From Oscillospiraceae bacterium (GTDB lineage Bacteria > Bacillota > Clostridia > Oscillospirales > Ruminococcaceae), in assembly GCA_017460835.1 (NCBI GenBank), contig JAFUAD010000026.1:41790-105789 (forward strand): a stretch of 64,000 nt of DNA. Reading direction: 5' to 3'. Shown in pieces: positions 49,546 through 60,302 of the stretch. Both the position numbers and the translations under genes were made by a program. The notes under the pieces were generated by a model, which saw nothing but the letters and a program-made list of their open reading frames with translations, made no database searches and was not told where the DNA came from. How positions within the stretch are numbered: position 1 is the stretch's first letter; each line of letters starts with the position of its first letter.

Positions 49546-49574
49546 TTGACAAAATATGACAATTTATGTAAAAT
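49546..49574 (+). promoter_or_regulatory. Promoter of the membrane-anchored C11 protease
   Basis: TTGACA, 17 bases, TAAAAT, 44 bases before ATG 49619. Confidence 0.85.
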
Positions 49575-49618
49575 AAGAATGGATTGTACCGTATTTTACC
49601 TATGAGGAGGATTCGTCT

Positions 49619-51958
49619 ATGGATCAGAAACGTCCCAAGAGCAGAGAAAAGCAGGTGACCTCCGGCGGCTCGGGCGCCTATCGCAGAGGCAGCGGGCTCG
49701 GAACCGGACCTGTCGGCTCACAGAACGGCTATGCCGGCAGAAAAACCGAGAGCAGCGGCGGCGGCGGAAAGCGCGCTGCGATCGGCGGCGGCGGAACCAT
49801 TGCACTTGTCGCGGCGGCCTTTATGCTGCTGAAGGGCTGCAATCTCGGCAGCCTGACCAATCAGGCGGGCGGCGGCGACGGAACAACAGAGCTTCCGGGA
49901 CAGTCTGTTTCCGGCGAGCAGTATGTCGCGGATACCGGCGGAACCGCCGATACCTCGGTCGCGGAGGGCTCCCGTGCAAAGTACACGACGATCATGGGCA
50001 ACAGCCAGGACACGGTCACGATGATGGTCTATATCTGCGGCACCGATCTGGAATCCAAGAGCGGCATGGCATCCTCGGATATCTCCGAGATGCTCAGTGC
50101 CAGCGTCGGGAACAATATCAATCTGATTCTCTATACCGGCGGCTGCAAGCAGTGGAAATCGGTCGGCGGATATCAGATCAGCAACAGCACAAACCAGATT
50201 CACCAGATCCGAAACGGACAGATCAGGACGCTGGAAGCCAATGTCGGAAACAAGGTCATGACCGACCCTGCGACGCTGACCGAATTCATCAACTACTGCA
50301 AGACGAACTTCCCCGCAAACCGCAATGAGCTGATCTTCTGGGATCACGGCGGGGGCTCCGTCAGCGGCTACGGCTATGATGAAAAGAATGCGAAAAAGGG
50401 CTCGATGAGCCTTGCGGGAATCAATCAGGCGCTGAAAAACAGCAACATGAAATTTGATTTCATCGGCTTCGACGCCTGCCTCATGGCGACCGCGGAAACC
50501 GCGCTGATGCTGAATAATTACGCGGATTATCTCGTCGCCTCCGAGGAAACAGAGCCGGGCATCGGCTGGTATTATACCAACTGGCTCAACAAGCTCAATC
50601 AGAACACCTCGCTCCCGACCGTCGAGCTCGGAAAGAATATTGTCGATGATTTCGTGACGGAGTGCGCAAAGCGCTGCCCCGGCCAGAAGACCACGCTCTC
50701 TGTCATCGACCTTGCGGAATTTGCAAATACGGTTCCGCAGAAGCTCAGCGGCTTTGCAAATTCAGTCAGCACGCTGATGACCAACAAGGAATACCAGACG
50801 GTTTCCACCGCGCGCAACAATACCAGAGAATTTGCGACCAGCTCGAAGATCGACCAGGTTGACCTTGTCGATCTCGCGAAGAACATGAACACCAGTGAGG
50901 GCAGCGCGCTCGCGGACGCGATTCACAGCGCGGTCAAATACAACCGCACCTCGACCAATATGACCAATGCACACGGCGTCTCGATCTACTTCCCCTACAA
51001 GCGCACCTCCTATGTGGACAGCGCATGCAGCACCTTCAACCAGATCGACATGGACGATTCCTATTCCAAGTGCATCCGGCAGTTCGCAAGCCTGGAAACC
51101 AGCGGACAGATCGCCGCGGGCGGCAGCTCCGCTTCCTCGCCGATCTCCTCGCTGTTCGGCGGCATGCTCTCCGGCGGAACCTCCGGCAGCTCCGATCTGA
51201 TCGGCTCGCTCCTGAGCGGATTCCTCGGCGGCGGCGGTGACCGCAGCATCGAAGGGCTCGATTCCTCGAACACCGATTTCATGAACGAGGGCGACGTCAA
51301 TCAGGCGGCGCAGTATATCGCAGAAAATCACTTTGATCCGAGCGCACTGACATGGACCGAGAATGACGGCAAATATCAGATGACGCTTTCGGATGAACAG
51401 TGGGCGATGGTCAACAGACTGGACAAAAACGTCTTCCTCGACGATGGGCAGGGCTATATTGATCTGGGACTTGACAATCTGTTCTCCTTCGACGGTAATA
51501 CGCTGATCGCGGATTCCGACCGCGACTGGCTCTCCGTCAACGGCCAGACCGTTGCATATTATCACACCGATGAGCTGGAATATAACGGCGATGTTGTGGA
51601 TTCCGGCTACATCCCCGCATTCCTCAACGGCGAGCGCGTTAAGCTGCTGGTGCGCTTTGACAAGGATCACAAGGGCGGCTATATCGTCGGCGCGGAAACC
51701 GATTACCGCAACGACGAGACCGATACCGTCGCAAAGAGCATGACCGAAATCCAGAACGGCGATAAGATCGACTTTGTCTGCGACTATTACACCTATGACG
51801 GAGAATACAAGGACAGCTACTACCTCGGCGAGCAGCTTACGGTCAGCGGTGACCTTGTGCTCAGCAATACCGATGTCGGCTCCGGCACAGTCAAGATCAC
51901 ATACTGCTTCACGGATATGTATAATCAGGAGTACTGGTCGGAAGCAATCATCAGATAA
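49619..51958 (+). CDS. membrane-anchored clostripain-family (C11) protease
   Basis: 779 residues. A cytoplasmic Gly/Arg-rich tail (1-52) precedes one transmembrane segment (55-73); the cysteine after it (LLKGC) is not a canonical lipobox. The C11 domain (about 130-490) has His243 in IFWDHGGG and Cys287 in GFDACLM. A Gly/Ser-rich hinge (about 500-540) leads to a beta-rich C-terminal half of about 240 residues with no recognised family. It is the second C11 enzyme in tandem, differing from the first in anchoring and size. RBS GAGGAGG. Confidence 0.9.
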   Translation: MDQKRPKSREKQVTSGGSGAYRRGSGLGTGPVGSQNGYAGRKTESSGGGGKRAAIGGGGTIALVAAAFMLLKGCNLGSLTNQAGGGDGTTELPGQSVSGEQYVADTGGTADTSVAEGSRAKYTTIMGNSQDTVTMMVYICGTDLESKSGMASSDISEMLSASVGNNINLILYTGGCKQWKSVGGYQISNSTNQIHQIRNGQIRTLEANVGNKVMTDPATLTEFINYCKTNFPANRNELIFWDHGGGSVSGYGYDEKNAKKGSMSLAGINQALKNSNMKFDFIGFDACLMATAETALMLNNYADYLVASEETEPGIGWYYTNWLNKLNQNTSLPTVELGKNIVDDFVTECAKRCPGQKTTLSVIDLAEFANTVPQKLSGFANSVSTLMTNKEYQTVSTARNNTREFATSSKIDQVDLVDLAKNMNTSEGSALADAIHSAVKYNRTSTNMTNAHGVSIYFPYKRTSYVDSACSTFNQIDMDDSYSKCIRQFASLETSGQIAAGGSSASSPISSLFGGMLSGGTSGSSDLIGSLLSGFLGGGGDRSIEGLDSSNTDFMNEGDVNQAAQYIAENHFDPSALTWTENDGKYQMTLSDEQWAMVNRLDKNVFLDDGQGYIDLGLDNLFSFDGNTLIADSDRDWLSVNGQTVAYYHTDELEYNGDVVDSGYIPAFLNGERVKLLVRFDKDHKGGYIVGAETDYRNDETDTVAKSMTEIQNGDKIDFVCDYYTYDGEYKDSYYLGEQLTVSGDLVLSNTDVGSGTVKITYCFTDMYNQEYWSEAIIR

Positions 51959-51970
51959 GGACGGGTTTAT

Positions 51971-52237
51971 ATGAAGTATTTGTATTTGCTGCTGATTGCA
52001 GGCTTCAGCGTTGTTGCGGCATTTTGCTATGCGGCCGATAAGCTCCGCGCAAAGCATAACCGGCGCAGATATTCCGAGCGGCTGCTGCTTTCGCTCGGCG
52101 TGCTCGGCGCACCGGGCGCCCTGCTTGCGATGAACTTCTGCCATCATAAAACAAGGAAGCGCTATTTCTGGATCGTCAATCTGGTCTGCCTTGCATTGCA
52201 GATCGCACTCGGCATTTACCTCTTTACCCGCAAATAA
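51971..52237 (+). CDS. DUF1294 membrane protein
   Basis: 88 residues with three hydrophobic helices. The family motif CYAADKLRAKHNRRRYSE in the first loop and MNFCHHKTRKRYF in the second match DUF1294. It starts 12 bases after the C11 protease. Function of the family is unknown. Confidence 0.9.
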   Translation: MKYLYLLLIAGFSVVAAFCYAADKLRAKHNRRRYSERLLLSLGVLGAPGALLAMNFCHHKTRKRYFWIVNLVCLALQIALGIYLFTRK

Positions 52238-52241
52238 TCAA

Positions 52242-52273
52242 ACAGCCGCAGGATTTGAATGTCCTGCGGCTGT
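52242..52273 (+). terminator. Terminator after the DUF1294 gene
   Basis: A perfect 12-bp stem (ACAGCCGCAGGA / TCCTGCGGCTGT) with an 8-base loop; the tail is CAGTTTG, only partly T-rich. Confidence 0.75.
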
Positions 52274-52324
52274 CAGTTTGCAGAAAATTGTGCGTTTTTT
52301 TATATTGCTTCTTATAATGGAATT

Positions 52325-52347
52325 CTTAAGGGACAATGTCCCTTAAG
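52325..52347 (-). repeat. Perfect palindrome downstream of galT
   Basis: CTTAAGGGAC and GTCCCTTAAG flank a 3-base centre, giving a 10-bp perfect stem 21 bases behind the galT stop codon. There is no T-run on the minus strand, so it might be a protein-binding palindrome or a transcript-end stabiliser rather than a terminator. Confidence 0.6.
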
Positions 52348-52368
52348 CGAGGAGAGCCCCATTCAGGA

Positions 52369-53868
52369 TCATCGCGAAGCGATACCTTTGATTTGCGAGA
52401 GGAAGCGGACGAATGCTGCCTGTCCCTCCTCTGTGCGGTCGAAGACGCCGCACTGCATGAGAACCTGCATGAACACCTTGCCGGTCTCATCGCGCAGCAC
52501 CTGTGCAAAGTCGGCATCCGGCGGATAATTCCCGATGAAGCCGCGCACCCAGTCCGCATGCTTTGTGACCGCGTCGTCGGCGGTTTCGGGCATGCCGCTT
52601 GCGATCCACTGCCGGACGGCCTCCAGCTCTGTTTTCAGGCGCGCGGGAAGAATCGCCCTGCCCATGACCTCGATGAGGCCGATGTTTTCCTTTTTGATGT
52701 GATGCAGCTCGGCATGAGGATGATACAGCCCGAGCGGGTGCTCCGGTGTTGTGTGATTGTCGCGCAGTACGAGATCGAGCTCATAGGCGCCGTCCCGGAA
52801 GCGCGCGATCGGCGTGATCGTGTGATGCGGGGTGTCACCGGTATACGCGATCACCGCCTGCGATGCGTCGGTATATCCGCGCCATGCGGTCAGCACGCGG
52901 TCTGCCAGATCAACGAGCCGTTCCCGGTTTGCCGAGCGGATGCGCAGCACCGACATCATCCATTTCACGATGCCGCATTCCACATCCTCATAGCCCTCCA
53001 GCGTCACATGCCGCTCGATCGGCGCATCTGCCATCGGGAAGCGATCCGCACCGCCCTGAAAATGCGCATGGCTGAGAATCGAGCCGCCGACCACCGGCAG
53101 ATCGGCATTGGAGCCGACGAAATAATGAGGAAACTGCGAGACAAATTCCAGAAGCTGCGTGAAGCAGGCGCGGTCAATTTTCATCGGCGTATGCTGTGCA
53201 TCGAGCACGATGCAGTGCTCATTGTAATAGGCATACGGCGAATACTGGAAAAACCACGGCTGACCGGTCAGCGTCAGCGGAATTACACGGAGATTCTGCC
53301 GCGCCGGGTGGTCAAGGCGTCCGGCATAGCCCTCATTTTCGCGGCAGAGCTGGCATTTGGGGTACACGACCGACTGCGCCCTGCCCGCTGCCGCGATATC
53401 CCTCGGGTCCTTTTCGGGCTTCGAGAGGTTGATCGTGACATCGAGTGCGCCGTATTCCGTTTCAGTCTGCCAGCAGATGTTTTTTGCGATGCGCTCGCGC
53501 TGGATGTACCCGTTTGCATTGCAAAGCGCATAGAACCAGTCGGTCGCGCGCGCAGGAGCATCTGCATACAGCGCCGCAAACTGCCGGTTTACCTGCGAGG
53601 GCAGCGGGGTCACAAGACCCATGAGCCGCGCCGCAAATAAATCTCTGCGGGTGACGGTATCCTCCAGAAGCCCGCGGGAAACCGCAATATCCGTGTAGGC
53701 ATCGAGCAGAGCACCGGGTGTCGGGCTTTCCGGCAGCGTGACCGCCGGCAGCTCATCGGGTGCATCAGCGCCGTAAAGCGCGAGAATCTGATTTTCAGTA
53801 TAACAGAAATCCGCTTCATCGAGCAGACCATGTGCCGCGGCATAGCGCAGCAGCGGTTCGGAAAACAT
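52369..53868 (-). CDS. galT: UDP-glucose-hexose-1-phosphate uridylyltransferase, class II
   Basis: 499 residues from ATG 53868 with AGAGG at 9 bases; a TTG one codon earlier is less likely. The length and sequence belong to the GalT2 (Gram-positive) class. ILSHAHFQGG contains the HxHxQ nucleophile site of the histidine-triad fold, and the CQLCRENEGYAGRLDHPARQ segment (residues about 195-214) is typical. It transfers UMP between glucose-1-P and galactose-1-P in the Leloir pathway. No galK or galE is adjacent. Confidence 0.96.
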   Translation of the reverse strand: MFSEPLLRYAAAHGLLDEADFCYTENQILALYGADAPDELPAVTLPESPTPGALLDAYTDIAVSRGLLEDTVTRRDLFAARLMGLVTPLPSQVNRQFAALYADAPARATDWFYALCNANGYIQRERIAKNICWQTETEYGALDVTINLSKPEKDPRDIAAAGRAQSVVYPKCQLCRENEGYAGRLDHPARQNLRVIPLTLTGQPWFFQYSPYAYYNEHCIVLDAQHTPMKIDRACFTQLLEFVSQFPHYFVGSNADLPVVGGSILSHAHFQGGADRFPMADAPIERHVTLEGYEDVECGIVKWMMSVLRIRSANRERLVDLADRVLTAWRGYTDASQAVIAYTGDTPHHTITPIARFRDGAYELDLVLRDNHTTPEHPLGLYHPHAELHHIKKENIGLIEVMGRAILPARLKTELEAVRQWIASGMPETADDAVTKHADWVRGFIGNYPPDADFAQVLRDETGKVFMQVLMQCGVFDRTEEGQAAFVRFLSQIKGIASR

Positions 53869-53958
53869 CAAGCATAACCTCTTTCTTTGCCCCCGATTGC
53901 GAATTGTGCTCCTCCGGTCAATCAGAGCAGCATGATTCGGAAAACGGGGGTTCTGTCT

Positions 53959-55044
53959 TTATTGCAGCAGACGGACGATGACGGAATTTGAGACAAGCCA
54001 GCCCTCCGGTGTCATGGATAGTCTGCCGTTTTGCAGTGTCAGAAACTGCGGGATCAGCGGCCCTGCGCGGCGCAGAATCTGCGCCTGTTCCTCCGGGAAA
54101 TCCGAAAGCAGCACGCCCTCAGAGAGCCGCAGCCCGAGCATGATCTGCTCGGCTGTGCCGCAAGCCTCGGGCTCGGTCACGGTCTCCTCTTGCCGCGGCG
54201 CCCCGCAGAATCCCGCAAGATCGCGCGGGACGGCATACCGCTTTCCGCCGTGACAGGAATGCGCGGCGGGGCCGATGCCGTAATAGGGATGCAGCCGCCA
54301 GTATTTGCAGTTGTGCCGGCTTTCACAGCCCGGCTTTGCGAAATTTGAGATCTCATAATGCAGAAAGCCGCAGTCTGTCAGGGCTTGGTGCATTTGCAGC
54401 CAGCGGTCAGCCTGCGAATCGGCATCGAGCATCGCCGGGGGGCTGTCATAAAAGGGCGTATGCTCCTCAATTTTCAGCAGATACGCGGAAATATGTGTGA
54501 CCGGAAGCGAGACGGCGGTTTCCAGATCGGCGGCAAAGCAGGCGCTTGTCTGCTCTGCCAATCCCACCATCAGATCGACAGAGAGATTGACAAAGCCCGC
54601 AGCATTTGCCCGCAGAACCGCAGCCCCGGCCTGCTGCGGCGTATGCCTTCTGCCGAGCTGCCGCAGCACTTCTGACTGAAAGGACTGCACGCCGAGCGAC
54701 AGCCGGTTGATGCCGGCGCGGCGCCATGCCGTGAGAGCGGAATCGGTCACGGTCAGCGGATTTGCTTCGAGCGTGATCTCCGCATCCTCAGAGAGCGCAC
54801 AGTGCTCCCGCGCGGTCTGCACGATCGCTCTGAGCTGTGTGCCGGAGAGCAGAGAGGGCGTTCCGCCGCCGAAATAGAGCGTATCTGCGCACAAATCGCG
54901 GGGGAGTGCCCGCAGATTCCGGCAGACTGCATCGGCAAAATCTGCGGCAGACTGCTTATGATATCGCACCGAATAAAAATCACAGTACGGACATTTCACC
55001 GCGCAGAACGGCACATGGATATAGATGCCGGCCGGTGCGGTCAT
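53959..55044 (-). CDS. hemW: HemW-like radical SAM protein (coproporphyrinogen III oxidase-like)
   Basis: 361 residues from ATG 55044. IYIHVPFCAVKCPYCDFYS carries the radical-SAM C14-x3-C18-x2-C21 cluster. Then FGGGTPSLLS, SLGVQSF and the C-terminal HemW domain (YGIGPAAHS). HemW is a haem chaperone; the Cys of the HemN oxidase is not expected. The 4-base overlap (ATGA) with the upstream gene shows coupling. Frames reaching further upstream are not coding. Confidence 0.93.
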   Translation of the reverse strand: MTAPAGIYIHVPFCAVKCPYCDFYSVRYHKQSAADFADAVCRNLRALPRDLCADTLYFGGGTPSLLSGTQLRAIVQTAREHCALSEDAEITLEANPLTVTDSALTAWRRAGINRLSLGVQSFQSEVLRQLGRRHTPQQAGAAVLRANAAGFVNLSVDLMVGLAEQTSACFAADLETAVSLPVTHISAYLLKIEEHTPFYDSPPAMLDADSQADRWLQMHQALTDCGFLHYEISNFAKPGCESRHNCKYWRLHPYYGIGPAAHSCHGGKRYAVPRDLAGFCGAPRQEETVTEPEACGTAEQIMLGLRLSEGVLLSDFPEEQAQILRRAGPLIPQFLTLQNGRLSMTPEGWLVSNSVIVRLLQ

Positions 55045-55358
55045 ATCTTTTTCAGTCTGGGAATCAGCTTTCCGAAGAACATATTGAACAAAAACCGCAG
55101 GATCAGTGTCGCGGCCATCGGAATCACACCGAAAATGACGACATCGCGCATCGTTCTGAATGTGAAGAAGGTATACAGAATTGCAGCCATGCCGATCAGG
55201 GACAGCACCGTCCCGGCGATCAGTGCGGGCTTGCCGTTGACGCACCAGCCGCCGCATTCGGAGCACTGCCTGCCGTTGGACGTCATGTTGCCGCAAAGCG
55301 CTTTTTGCAGCGGGTTAAAGGTTTTCTTTCCGCAGTGCGGACAGGTATACTTCAGCAT
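55041..55358 (-). CDS. zinc-ribbon membrane protein
   Basis: 105 residues. An N-terminal ribbon has YTCPHCG (C6, C9) and RQCSECGGWC (C32, C35), with another Cys at 22, and is followed by two transmembrane helices (about 46-64 and 72-92) and a basic tail. It lies between lepA and hemW (41 bases after lepA), probably in one transcript. Function unknown; resembles short TIGR04104-like membrane proteins. Confidence 0.82.
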   Translation of the reverse strand: MLKYTCPHCGKKTFNPLQKALCGNMTSNGRQCSECGGWCVNGKPALIAGTVLSLIGMAAILYTFFTFRTMRDVVIFGVIPMAATLILRFLFNMFFGKLIPRLKKI

Positions 55359-55399
55359 CGGAATCCTCCCGGAAAATACAGATTTGCGCAGAAAAAGGC

Positions 55400-57232
<1,833 letters not shown>

Positions 57233-57240
57233 TCTGTATC

Positions 57241-57269
57241 AGTATACCATATTTCCGGCAAAAAAGCAA
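57241..57269 (-). promoter_or_regulatory. Promoter of the lepA-hemW operon
   Basis: Minus strand TTGCTT, 17 bases, TATACT. The -10 box is only 9 bases from the annotated ATG 57232, so a start further in (for example at the ADQHIRN region) or another promoter is possible. Confidence 0.55.
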
Positions 57270-57416
57270 GGTTTGAATGACCCGAATCTTTTGAACGGAG
57301 CATGGTGTGCCGCACGGGAATACGGAGGGCGGGCAATCCGGTGATTTCGGCGGATGTGATAGAAATATAAATAATTTTTTGTGCAGGATGCACAACGGCT
57401 TTTTTCGCCGAAATGA

Positions 57417-57445
57417 TTGCAAATTTTCCCGAAAAATGTTATAAT
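57417..57445 (+). promoter_or_regulatory. Promoter of the SPFH protein gene
   Basis: TTGCAA, 17 bases, TATAAT, 86 bases before ATG 57532. The roughly 145 bases before it, back to the lepA promoter, show nothing recognisable. Confidence 0.85.
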
Positions 57446-57531
57446 GGATAAGTACCGTGTGTGTACGGTGCATCGCACGATTCAAAACTGCGGGCGAATC
57501 CCCCGCCGGGAAACGAAAGGAGTTATATACT

Positions 57532-58878
57532 ATGGGACTTATCCGAGCACTTGCAGGCGCAGTTAGCAACACGCTTAAAGATCAGTGGCTTGAGTATTTT
57601 TACTGTGAGTCGATTCCGAGCGATGTTCTTATGGTCAAAGGCAAACATATGAACAAAAAAGGCGGCAATAAAGGCAACGATAACGTTATCACCAACGGCA
57701 GCACAATTGTTGTTGCAGACGGTCAGTGCATGATTATTGTCGAGCAGGGCAGAATTATGGAAATCTGCGCAGAACCCGGTGCATATACTTATGATATCGG
57801 ATCGCAGCCGAGTGTCTTTTCCGGTAAATTCGGTGCCGGACTTGTGGCTTCCTTCAAACAGTTCTGGGACGATTTCAAGCACGGCGGCGAAAAGGCTGTC
57901 GATCAGCGCGTTTATTATTTCAATACCAAGGATATTATGGGCAACCGCTTCGGTACCCAGAATCCTGTTCCGTTCCGTGTTGTGGATAACAATATCGGTC
58001 TGGATATTGATGTCACGGTTCGCTGCAACGGCGAGTATATGTTTACCATCGAGGATCCGATTCTGTTCTATTCCAGGATTGCAGGCAATGTGGCGGATGA
58101 ATTCCGGCTGAGCGACAGCCCGCTTCAGCAGCAGATGAAGAGTGAGTTCCTGGATGCACTTCAGCCTGCTTTTGCGAAGATCTCTGAGCTTGGTGTTCGT
58201 CCGAGTGCCCTTCCCGGCAAAACGGTCGAACTGAAGGATGCAATGAATGTTGCACTGAAGGATGAGTGGGTTGCAAACCGCGGCATCAAGCTCTCCAAGA
58301 TCACGATTAACTCTGTCACGATTCCGAAGGAAGACGAGCAGATGATTAAGCAGGCACAGCTTGCCGCAATCAACCGCAACCCGAACATGGCAGCGGCAAC
58401 GATGGTCACCGCGCAGGCACAGGCAATGCAGGATGCTGCAAAGAACACCAACGGTGCAATGAATGCGTTTATGGGCATGGGCATGGCACAGAACGCAGGC
58501 GGCATCAATGCAGGCCAGCTCTTCGCAATGGGTCAGCAGCAGGCAGCACCCACTCCGGCACCGCCTCCTGCGGCAGAACCCGCTCCGGCGGCAGCTCCGG
58601 CAGCCGATTCCTGGACATGCAGCTGCGGCCAGACCAATACCGGAAAGTTCTGCATGAGCTGCGGCAATGCAAAGCCGGCACCCGCTGCGGGCTGGACTTG
58701 CAGCTGCGGAACCGTGAACCAGGGCAAGTTCTGCATGAACTGCGGCTCCAAGAAGCCTGCCGATGCACCGCTCTATCGCTGCGACAAGTGCGGCTGGACA
58801 CCTGAGGATCCGAAGAACCCGCCGAAGTTCTGCCCGGAATGCGGCGATGTGTTTGATGAGAACGACGTTCAGGCATAA
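57532..58878 (+). CDS. SPFH-domain protein with C-terminal zinc ribbons (YdjI-like)
   Basis: 448 residues from ATG 57532 with GAAAGGAG. The SPFH/virion-core-like domain covers about 20-290 (YFYCESIPSDVLMVKG, NRFGTQNPVPFRVVD). A low-complexity Ala/Pro/Gln stretch follows (about 335-360), then three zinc ribbons with pairs such as CSCGQTNTGKFCMSCG, CSCGTVNQGKFCMNCG and CDKCGW...CPECG. It resembles B. subtilis YdjI, encoded with YdjG (TFIIB-type ribbon) and YdjH, a set linked to PspA and membrane stress. The next gene resembles YdjG. Confidence 0.88.
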   Translation: MGLIRALAGAVSNTLKDQWLEYFYCESIPSDVLMVKGKHMNKKGGNKGNDNVITNGSTIVVADGQCMIIVEQGRIMEICAEPGAYTYDIGSQPSVFSGKFGAGLVASFKQFWDDFKHGGEKAVDQRVYYFNTKDIMGNRFGTQNPVPFRVVDNNIGLDIDVTVRCNGEYMFTIEDPILFYSRIAGNVADEFRLSDSPLQQQMKSEFLDALQPAFAKISELGVRPSALPGKTVELKDAMNVALKDEWVANRGIKLSKITINSVTIPKEDEQMIKQAQLAAINRNPNMAAATMVTAQAQAMQDAAKNTNGAMNAFMGMGMAQNAGGINAGQLFAMGQQQAAPTPAPPPAAEPAPAAAPAADSWTCSCGQTNTGKFCMSCGNAKPAPAAGWTCSCGTVNQGKFCMNCGSKKPADAPLYRCDKCGWTPEDPKNPPKFCPECGDVFDENDVQA

Positions 58879-58891
58879 GAAATAAACTGTC

Positions 58892-58935
58892 GGGAGTGAG
58901 AAGGGCAGAGCATGTTCTTCTCACTCCCTTTTTTC
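58892..58935 (+). terminator. Terminator after the SPFH protein gene
   Basis: A perfect 12-bp stem (GGGAGTGAGAAG / CTTCTCACTCCC) with a 13-base loop and T7. It lies 46 bases before the next gene, so partial read-through is likely if the two are one unit. Confidence 0.9.
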
Positions 58936-58981
58936 AGACTGTAAAAAATGAAGCAGATATGGCTTCGGAAAGAGAGTAGAT

Positions 58982-60244
58982 ATGGCTGATTTACTTGGCT
59001 ATAAATGCCCGTGCTGCGGCGGAAAGATCGAATTCAACAGCACCTCGCAGCAGATGAAATGCCCGTACTGCGACACGGAATTTGATGTTGCGACTCTGCA
59101 ATCCTATGACGATATCCTGAACCAGCAGCCGGCGGATACCGGGATGGAGTGGGAGAATGATGCGGGCTCGGAATGGGGACCCGGCGAAGCGGAGGGCATG
59201 CGTGTTTACAAGTGCCAGTCCTGCGGCGGCGAGGTCATCGCAGACGGTACCACGGCAGCCTCACAATGCCCGTACTGCGATGCGCCGGTCATCATGACCG
59301 GACAGCTCAGCGGCGAGCTGAAGCCTGATTTCATCATTCCCTTCAAGCTCGACAAGGAGGCGGCGAAGAAAGCGCTCGCCAAGCACATGGAGGGCAAGCC
59401 GCTGCTGCCGAAGGTGTTCAAGAGCCAGAATCATATTGACGAGATCAAGGGCGTGTATGTCCCGGTCTGGCTGTTCCAGGCGGATGTCGATGCGCAGATA
59501 CAGTATAAGGCAAAAAAGGTTCGCTCGTGGAGCGACCAGAAGTATTATTACACCGAAACCAGCTATTACAGCGTGTCCCGTGCCGGCAGCCTTGCCTTTG
59601 AGAATGTGCCGGTTGACGGCTCGGAGAAGATGGACGATACGATGATGGAATCGCTGGAGCCGTTTGATTTTTCACAGGCGGTCGGCTTCCAGACTGCGTA
59701 TCTGTCGGGCTATCTCGCGGATAAGTACGATGTCGATGCGCAGACAAGCGTGACCCGTGCCAATGAGCGCATCCGGCAGAGCACGCGCAATACGCTCGGA
59801 AATACCGTCCGGGGCTATTCCGAATTTGATATCGAGCAGGAGAATATTCAGCTTCAGAACGGCGAAACGCATTATGCGCTGTATCCGGCCTGGCTGCTGA
59901 ATACCTCATGGAACGGAAAAAAGTATTCCTTTGCAATGAACGGACAGTCCGGAAAATTTGTCGGCAATCTGCCGGCGGACAAGGCAAAGGCGGTGCTGTT
60001 CTTCCTGATCGGCGCCGTGATCGCCGGCGTTCTGGCATGGTTCCTGTCCGAGGATCCGATGATTACCGCGATTGCCGCTCTGGCCGTCGGCGGAATCGTG
60101 TTCGGCATTCTGTTTTCACAGCTCAAGACGGTCGTCAAGCAGAGCGCCGCTGCCGAATATATCAAAAAGGACAGCTTCCGGCTCACGCATCAGCAGGACC
60201 TGTATCTCTATAAAAAAACCGAAAAGCGTCCGCGCGAGCAGTAA
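58982..60244 (+). CDS. TFIIB-type zinc-ribbon membrane protein (YdjG-like)
   Basis: 420 residues. Two ribbons at the N-terminus: YKCPCCGG...CPYC (about 7-30) and YKCQSCGG...CPYC (about 76-100). The middle domain (about 110-330) is beta-rich with many Tyr (KYYYTETSYYS). Two transmembrane helices lie near 337-380, and the tail is basic. This matches the YdjG-like proteins that accompany SPFH/YdjI. They are membrane-bound partners in an envelope-stress complex. The TPM-domain third member (YdjH) is not in the window. Confidence 0.87.
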   Translation: MADLLGYKCPCCGGKIEFNSTSQQMKCPYCDTEFDVATLQSYDDILNQQPADTGMEWENDAGSEWGPGEAEGMRVYKCQSCGGEVIADGTTAASQCPYCDAPVIMTGQLSGELKPDFIIPFKLDKEAAKKALAKHMEGKPLLPKVFKSQNHIDEIKGVYVPVWLFQADVDAQIQYKAKKVRSWSDQKYYYTETSYYSVSRAGSLAFENVPVDGSEKMDDTMMESLEPFDFSQAVGFQTAYLSGYLADKYDVDAQTSVTRANERIRQSTRNTLGNTVRGYSEFDIEQENIQLQNGETHYALYPAWLLNTSWNGKKYSFAMNGQSGKFVGNLPADKAKAVLFFLIGAVIAGVLAWFLSEDPMITAIAALAVGGIVFGILFSQLKTVVKQSAAAEYIKKDSFRLTHQQDLYLYKKTEKRPREQ

Positions 60245-60302
60245 GATCACGGCTGCGGCGCTGCCCTGAGAGGGCGTGCAGTCAACACGGGGGGAATAAA
60301 TA

